From Bacillus sp. V5-8f (GTDB lineage Bacteria > Bacillota > Bacilli > Bacillales > DSM-1321), in NCBI RefSeq assembly GCF_002863565.1, contig NZ_PGUW01000011.1, positions 62,001-126,000 of the forward strand: a stretch of 64,000 nt of DNA, in the 5' to 3' direction. Positions 59,468 to 64,000 of the stretch are shown piece after piece. Each line of letters opens with the position of its first letter. Position 1 is the first letter of the stretch. The notes under the pieces were generated by a model. The model made no database searches. It was not told the DNA's origin and saw only the letters and a list, made by a program, of their open reading frames with translations. The translations under genes were made by a program, and so were the position numbers.

Positions 59468-59884
59468 ACATTGTTAAGAGCAGAGAATTTGAAATAGCAT
59501 GACAATGTCGGGTCCTGGACTAAAACCATTTGAGGTATAAAGCACGGGAATCAGAGGGATATCCCCCATATTAATTAAAGGGGTTATTTATCTTGTTAAA
59601 TCATAGGACAATCAAGATTCAGAAAAATAAAAATGTGGAAATCTAGTATTTCGAAAGAAATAACAGGTATGGGAGTGACAGGCACCTCATTTGGATAATC
59701 CCTGTCACTTTTCCTGGTAATCCTTTTAAATTTTCACCTAGTAAATGGTGATCGCTGAAATCTGGCTAATTTTCGCTTAAATCTATGCTGCTTTCGCTTA
59801 ATAATTTTTCTTCCTACTAAATCAGTAAACTTTTCGGCTAATCAGTAGTTTTCACATTACATATATTTCTCTTAAACTTGTCTT
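59468..59884. other. Convergent spacer with hairpin and degenerate repeats
   Basis: Contains a terminator at 59674-59713 and, from about 59750 to 59850, several imperfect copies of a TTCGCTTAA/CTAAATC motif on the plus strand. No gene. Confidence 0.5.
59674..59713 (+). terminator. Terminator after the YbaK gene
   Basis: AGTGACAGG / CCTGTCACT nine-base stem with TTTTCC tail. Confidence 0.7.
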
Positions 59885-61054
59885 CTATGTTGTACGAACA
59901 TACGAAAACTCTTTAAAGCACTCTACTGCCTTCGCAGGATCCACCGTATAGCCCAACTCGTTCATTGTTTCCCCAATCAATAGAATCGCTCTTTCAAGCA
60001 TTTGTTCCGTTGTATTTCCCATATGGCCGATCCGGAATGCTTTTCCTGCTAAATGCGCTAGTGCTCCCGCGACAATGAGGCCTTTTTCTGCAAGAGCGGA
60101 ACGGAAAGCAGGATCGTCCATTCCTTCCGGATAGAGGATACAGCTGAGTGTCGCAGCCGCGGCATCCTCATCAGCTAAAGCTTTCATCCCATATTCCGCG
60201 AGTGAGGCTCTTACGGCTTTGCCGAATGCTGAATGGCGTTTATATCTTTTTTCCATCCCTTCCTCCAATACCAATCTCATTCCTTCATCCAATGCATAAA
60301 TGAGGTTTACTGGAGGAGTCGCAAAATATTTTTGAGGATCATTCATGATTGGAATCCAATTATGAATATCACAATAGTATGCCGGTACACGTTCCATTTG
60401 TTCCCGCGCAGCCAAGGCAGTTTTGTTAAAAGCCACAATAGCCAGACCTGGCGGCACGCCAATCGCTTTTTGGGAACCGGTTAGAATGATATCGATTTTA
60501 TGGGTAGGATCACCATACGTTTTGCTCATATCTTCTTCCATAGCGGCGGTTGCACAGACGCCATCGACAATAGCGAGTGCCCCGTGCTTTTTAATGAGTG
60601 GGACAAGTACATCCAAATTGGCTGCTACGCCCGTTGAAGTATCTGCATGTGTAATAGTAACTGCTTTAAAGTTTCCATTTGCAAGTTTCTTTTCTACATC
60701 AACCGGATTAACCTGCTTACCCCATTCGGATTGGAGTACATCCACCTCAATGCCAAAAGCTTCCCCCAATTTAATGAAACGATCGCCGAAATAGCCGTGG
60801 CTGATTACTAAAAGCTTTTCCCCCGCTGCTACGGTATTCACAAGTGCCATTTCCATCGCCACAGTTCCAGAACCAGCTATAACAAACACTTCACCGTCTG
60901 TTTTCAGCATCATCTTTAATTTCTCGATTGCACTTCGATAAATAGCGGCAAACCTTGAGTCTGTATGACTACGGGTTTCCCCTGCTAGCGCATCATAAAT
61001 GGAATCGACGACTGGTGTCGGACCAGGGATGAGCAGCATCTCTTCGTTTCTCAT
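59885..61054 (-). CDS. Class V aminotransferase (alanine/serine-glyoxylate type)
   Basis: 389-residue PLP enzyme of the alanine-glyoxylate/serine-pyruvate aminotransferase family. LIPGPTPV at the N-terminus, AGSGTVAMEMAL (phosphate site), Asp164 in AIVDGVCA, and PLP-binding Lys196 in LTGSQKAIG; C-terminal FRIGHMGN is a family mark shared with PucG-type and phosphonate-related members. Substrate likely glyoxylate plus alanine or serine, but ureidoglycine cannot be excluded. ATG at 61054 after GGGAGGA; an ATG 15 bases upstream overlaps that site. Confidence 0.92.
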   Translation of the reverse strand: MRNEEMLLIPGPTPVVDSIYDALAGETRSHTDSRFAAIYRSAIEKLKMMLKTDGEVFVIAGSGTVAMEMALVNTVAAGEKLLVISHGYFGDRFIKLGEAFGIEVDVLQSEWGKQVNPVDVEKKLANGNFKAVTITHADTSTGVAANLDVLVPLIKKHGALAIVDGVCATAAMEEDMSKTYGDPTHKIDIILTGSQKAIGVPPGLAIVAFNKTALAAREQMERVPAYYCDIHNWIPIMNDPQKYFATPPVNLIYALDEGMRLVLEEGMEKRYKRHSAFGKAVRASLAEYGMKALADEDAAAATLSCILYPEGMDDPAFRSALAEKGLIVAGALAHLAGKAFRIGHMGNTTEQMLERAILLIGETMNELGYTVDPAKAVECFKEFSYVRTT

Positions 61055-61069
61055 TTTCCATCCTCCCAA

Positions 61070-61563
61070 GTGACTTACTAAAATAAATGGAAAAATCCAT
61101 TTCTTAACCTAACTATTTCTGGATGAATCATTAAAAATCCTTTTTTTCTCTATTAATATGAAAATATAGCATTTTTCCTACCGGAATATCATATAGGAAG
61201 CCAATGGTGCCGGCTGATTCACCTTTTAATTTTTCTATTTAAAGAGGGGCGTTCATTCTTTAACTCATAGTTGCCTTTTAGCTGCAGCAAGGCTGTCAAC
61301 GAGGAATCATTAACACAAAAGTTTGTTCGGATGCTATAGAGATGAGAAAATTTCAAGGTTAATTTCGTGAAGATTCTCTATAATAAGAAGAAGCCATCCA
61401 AAATAGCCCCACCTATCAGCGAATGGTTATGGTACTTAACTGTTTGACAGATGTTATTTGAACTGATATATTTATTTCGAATTAAAGATGTTTTAAAATG
61501 AGATATAAGAGCTGATATAACATACACCAAACTACACAGAATCTCTCTTGGAGGTAATAATAA
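61070..61563. other. Divergent control region, aminotransferase and dioxygenase
   Basis: About 490 bases between divergent genes. No ORF. I searched for an MhqR-type palindrome (ATCTCGAATTCGAGAT-like) and found none. Confidence 0.45.
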
Positions 61564-62541
61564 ATGAACGGATTAAAAGGGATCCATCACGTAACAGCCA
61601 TTACAAGCAGTGCAGAAAAGAACTATGAATTTTTCACATATGTTTTGGGGATGCGTTTAGTGAAGAAAACCGTTAACCAGGATGATATCCAGACCTACCA
61701 CTTGTTTTTTGCAGATGATACGGGCAGCCCGGGTACAGATATGACGTTTTTCGACTTCCCAGGTATCCCGAAAGGTGTTCATGGCACTAACGAGATTTCA
61801 AAAACATCATTCCGTGTACCAAGCGACGCAGCATTAAAATATTGGGTAAAGCGTTTTGATCGTTTGGAAGTAAAGCATACAGGCATTAAAGAACAATTTG
61901 GCGTAAAGACACTTTCCTTTGTAGATTTTGATGACCAGCAATACCAATTGATTTCGGACGAAAATAATAAGGGTGTTGTTCCAGGGACACCATGGCAAAA
62001 GGGGCCGATCCCTCTTGAATATGCCATAACTGGTTTAGGGCCGATCTTTGTACGTGTCGCTAATTTTGATTATTTTAAAGAAATGATGGAAAAGGTTCTA
62101 CTCTTTAAGGAAATCGCCCAAGAAGGTTCCTTCCACTTATTTGAAGTTGGAGAAGGAGGAAATGGCGCACAGGTAATTGTTGAATACAACACAATTCTCC
62201 CAGAGGCGAGGCAAGGCTTTGGCACTGTTCACCATGCGGCATTCCGTGTTGAGAACCGTGATGTATTGGACGAGTGGACCAATCGGATGGGAAGCTTCGG
62301 ATTCCAAACGTCCGGTTTCGTTGATCGCTACTTTTTCGGGTCATTGTATGCTAGAGTGGCACCGCAAATTTTATTCGAATTCGCGACGGACGGTCCGGGA
62401 TTTATGGGGGATGAACCGTATGAAACACTTGGGGAAAAACTATCTTTGCCTCCATTTTTGGAACCGAAGCGGGAACAAATCGAAAAAATGGTTCGGCCTA
62501 TTGATACTGTAAGAAGCACGAAAGAATTTGTTAAAGAATAA
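61564..62541 (+). CDS. Ring-cleaving dioxygenase of the MhqO type
   Basis: 325-residue vicinal-oxygen-chelate protein with two glyoxalase/dioxygenase modules (about 5-135 and 150-285). Putative Fe(II) ligands are His8/His9 in GIHHVTAI, His in TVHHAAFRVE and Glu in LFEFATDGPG. B. subtilis MhqA/E/O-type proteins cleave hydroquinones and are induced by quinone stress. GGAGG precedes the ATG. The convergent TetR gene shares its terminator but need not be its regulator. Confidence 0.92.
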   Translation: MNGLKGIHHVTAITSSAEKNYEFFTYVLGMRLVKKTVNQDDIQTYHLFFADDTGSPGTDMTFFDFPGIPKGVHGTNEISKTSFRVPSDAALKYWVKRFDRLEVKHTGIKEQFGVKTLSFVDFDDQQYQLISDENNKGVVPGTPWQKGPIPLEYAITGLGPIFVRVANFDYFKEMMEKVLLFKEIAQEGSFHLFEVGEGGNGAQVIVEYNTILPEARQGFGTVHHAAFRVENRDVLDEWTNRMGSFGFQTSGFVDRYFFGSLYARVAPQILFEFATDGPGFMGDEPYETLGEKLSLPPFLEPKREQIEKMVRPIDTVRSTKEFVKE

Positions 62542-62550
62542 TGTAAGGGA

Positions 62551-62586
62551 AAGCTCATCTCACATTAAGATGAGCTTTTTTATTTT
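62551..62586. terminator. Bidirectional terminator, dioxygenase and TetR genes
   Basis: AAGCTCATCT / AGATGAGCTT perfect ten-base stem, seven-base loop, T run to the right. Confidence 0.9.
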
Positions 62587-63478
62587 AGGAAGCTGTCTTT
62601 TTTTGGGTAAAGAAAGATTCAATTAACTTTTCCAGGTTTTGAATGTCGTCATGCCAGGCTTTGTTCTCCTTCAAAGATAAAAGGGCGCTTTCCACAAGAA
62701 ATCTCCTTGGTTCTTTTGAAGTCAAAAGTTCATCTTGAATAAAGTCCAACAAATCTAAATATTTCGACTGTTCATTATGATGTTTTGCTTCTTGTTTTAA
62801 TGTTAATACACTTTGATAGAGCTTCTTTTGAAAAGTCGGGTCAGAATTTTCGCTGTCGGAAAGCCAATGATTTAACAGTTCGGGCTGAATTAATTGCTGG
62901 CCCGCTTCCGAAACGTCCTTAACTATCTTCACAAGCCGTTCCACACTATAACGGACCACCTGATGGAGGCTGTTATTTGGGGGTTGCAATATGGCCTGGT
63001 ATTTAAGGCTGTGGTGTAATATTCCAATAAACATAATGGCACAATCCAACAAATAAGGTTTTTTCTCTTCGCCAAAGATTTCTATAAACCGCTGGAATAA
63101 CCAGCGTAATACTCGTACCTGGCCTTGTTTGATAAATTGTTTAAGGTCTGGATCATTTAAAATAAGGAGCTCTTCAAAAAGGGTAATTAATTTATTCGCT
63201 CTATTAGTATTTAAGTGTAATTCAATTTGTTTAATAAATATTTCTATGTTGGAAGGATCTTGTCCAACAAGCAGTTCACTGCGATCCTGTTCCAGCTTAT
63301 TGTAAATTGTTTTAAGAAGGGTGATTAACAATTCATTTTTCGAGGAAAAATAATTGTAAAAAGTTCCTTTGGATATACCGCTATATTCCAATATATCCTG
63401 AATGGACGTGTGTTGAAAACCCTTGTCTGTAAATAATTGGTGGGCCATCTTGATAACATGCTGCTTCCTATCGTTCAT
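62585..63478 (-). CDS. TetR-family repressor
   Basis: 297 residues: N-terminal TetR helix-turn-helix (DRKQHVIKMAHQLFTDKGF, TSIQDILEYSGISKGTFYNYFSSK) and an unusually long C-terminal ligand/dimer domain of about 230 residues (most TetR proteins total about 200). ATG at 63478 follows AAAGGTGATC; an upstream ATG at 63529 overlaps the operator region. Divergent from an MFS exporter gene, the classic layout for a drug-responsive repressor of its neighbour. Confidence 0.92.
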   Translation of the reverse strand: MNDRKQHVIKMAHQLFTDKGFQHTSIQDILEYSGISKGTFYNYFSSKNELLITLLKTIYNKLEQDRSELLVGQDPSNIEIFIKQIELHLNTNRANKLITLFEELLILNDPDLKQFIKQGQVRVLRWLFQRFIEIFGEEKKPYLLDCAIMFIGILHHSLKYQAILQPPNNSLHQVVRYSVERLVKIVKDVSEAGQQLIQPELLNHWLSDSENSDPTFQKKLYQSVLTLKQEAKHHNEQSKYLDLLDFIQDELLTSKEPRRFLVESALLSLKENKAWHDDIQNLEKLIESFFTQKKTAS

Positions 63479-63498
63479 TTGATCACCTTTTTTAGTTG

Positions 63499-63515
63499 TT
63501 ATACTGCCTGTATAA
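63499..63515. promoter_or_regulatory. Candidate TetR operator
   Basis: TTATAC-TGCCT-GTATAA, a perfect inverted repeat with a five-base centre, 21 bases before the TetR start; a half-site AGTATAC recurs at 63645-63651 just before the exporter. Confidence 0.5.
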
Positions 63516-63663
63516 AACCCATAGTACATGATTTATTTCTTTTTAACAAATCCAGTAATATCAAGCCTTTTTTACTTTACAATATTTGAACCGATGGTAT
63601 ATGATATGTGTTGGATGAAACTGGAGTCCAATATATTGAACTAAAAGTATACAGGGGGTACAA

Positions 63664-64000
63664 ATGGACCATTCAAATAAAGAAACTAATCGTCCACCAT
63701 ATGGAATTCTTGCTGTCCTGATGATCGGTGCGTTTATTGCTTTCTTAAATAATACGTTATTAAATATCGCATTGCCTTCCATAATGAAGGAATTGGATAT
63801 AGGCCCATCCACCGTACAGTGGCTTACGACAGGATTTATGCTGGTTAATGGAATCTTGATTCCAACCACAGCGTTTTTAATTCAAAAATACTCTGTAAGA
63901 CGTTTATTTCTCGTAGCCATGGGATTATTTACTGTCGGTACCATCATTGCTGGAATTGCCCATACGTTTCCCATTTTATTGACGGGCCGTATGGTTCAGG
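63664..64000 (+). CDS. MFS multidrug exporter, DHA2 family (partial)
   Basis: First 112 residues of a 14-segment major facilitator, cut by the window end. Segment 1 with LNNTLLNIALPSIMKEL (the family's motif D1), then STVQWLTTGFMLVNGILIP and the LTGRMVQ end of motif B. Resembles B. subtilis LmrB and EmrB/QacA drug:H+ antiporters. CAGGGGG five bases before the ATG. Probably repressed by the divergent TetR protein. Confidence 0.9.
   Translation, partial: MDHSNKETNRPPYGILAVLMIGAFIAFLNNTLLNIALPSIMKELDIGPSTVQWLTTGFMLVNGILIPTTAFLIQKYSVRRLFLVAMGLFTVGTIIAGIAHTFPILLTGRMVQ

Overview
The window is an AT-rich chromosomal segment of a Gram-positive member of the Bacillaceae (Bacillus, Neobacillus or Mesobacillus-like). 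The reasons are AGGAGG-type ribosome binding sites with many TTG/GTG starts, SigB-like promoters, CcpA cre sites, a LicT antitermination system, a glycerol-phosphate wall teichoic acid gene set (tagA, tagF, tagD, tagB, tagG, tagH, mnaA) and the gene order yhfS-yhfT-bioY known from Bacillus subtilis. I saw no rRNA, tRNA, CRISPR array, transposase or prophage.

Layout. 0-4.4 kb: a membrane GGDEF-EAL protein, a soluble chemoreceptor and ndk. 4.9-8.1 kb: a DUF2512 membrane protein with a damaged start codon, a GsiB-like stress protein with a SigB promoter, the Na+/Ser-Thr symporter sstT, and a CBS-domain protein broken by a one-base frameshift. 8.3-13 kb: the beta-glucoside operon licT-bglP-bglH with two RNA antiterminator/terminator modules in series and cre sites. 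13-18.3 kb: a divergent HTH/vWA pair around a palindrome, an ASCH protein, SelO, and an exported protein made of three near-identical RidA domains. 18.8-23.2 kb: a chemoreceptor behind a c-di-GMP riboswitch, and an aldehyde dehydrogenase under a cre/promoter overlap.

23.5-31.4 kb: the thiamine thiazole operon tenI-thiO-thiS-thiG-thiF behind a TPP riboswitch, acylphosphatase, and the yhfS-yhfT-bioY group, in which the thiolase appears to start at ATT. 31.5-42 kb: small redox and metabolic genes, a LytTR regulator beside a succinyl-CoA:acetate CoA-transferase with a 21-bp-period direct repeat between them, cobT, two SDRs, an aldo/keto reductase and a formamidase-like enzyme. 42-58 kb: wall teichoic acid genes, interrupted by a CPA2 antiporter, two small exported proteins, a fluoride channel pair (crcB) and a second chemoreceptor behind a second c-di-GMP riboswitch. 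58-64 kb: a decayed GNAT fragment, a YbaK-type editing protein, a class V aminotransferase, a ring-cleavage dioxygenase, a TetR regulator and the start of a divergent MFS drug exporter that runs off the end.

Two themes recur. Cyclic-di-GMP appears three times: one turnover enzyme and two riboswitch-controlled chemoreceptors, which suggests that receptor synthesis is tied to the motile/sessile switch. Single-base lesions also recur (4876 start codon, 7977 frameshift, 29083 ATT start); these may be real recent mutations or sequence errors. No complete undescribed system can be proven from sequence alone. The best candidates for new biology are the exported triple RidA protein, the HTH/vWA/ASCH/SelO neighbourhood, and the LytTR-CoA-transferase switch.
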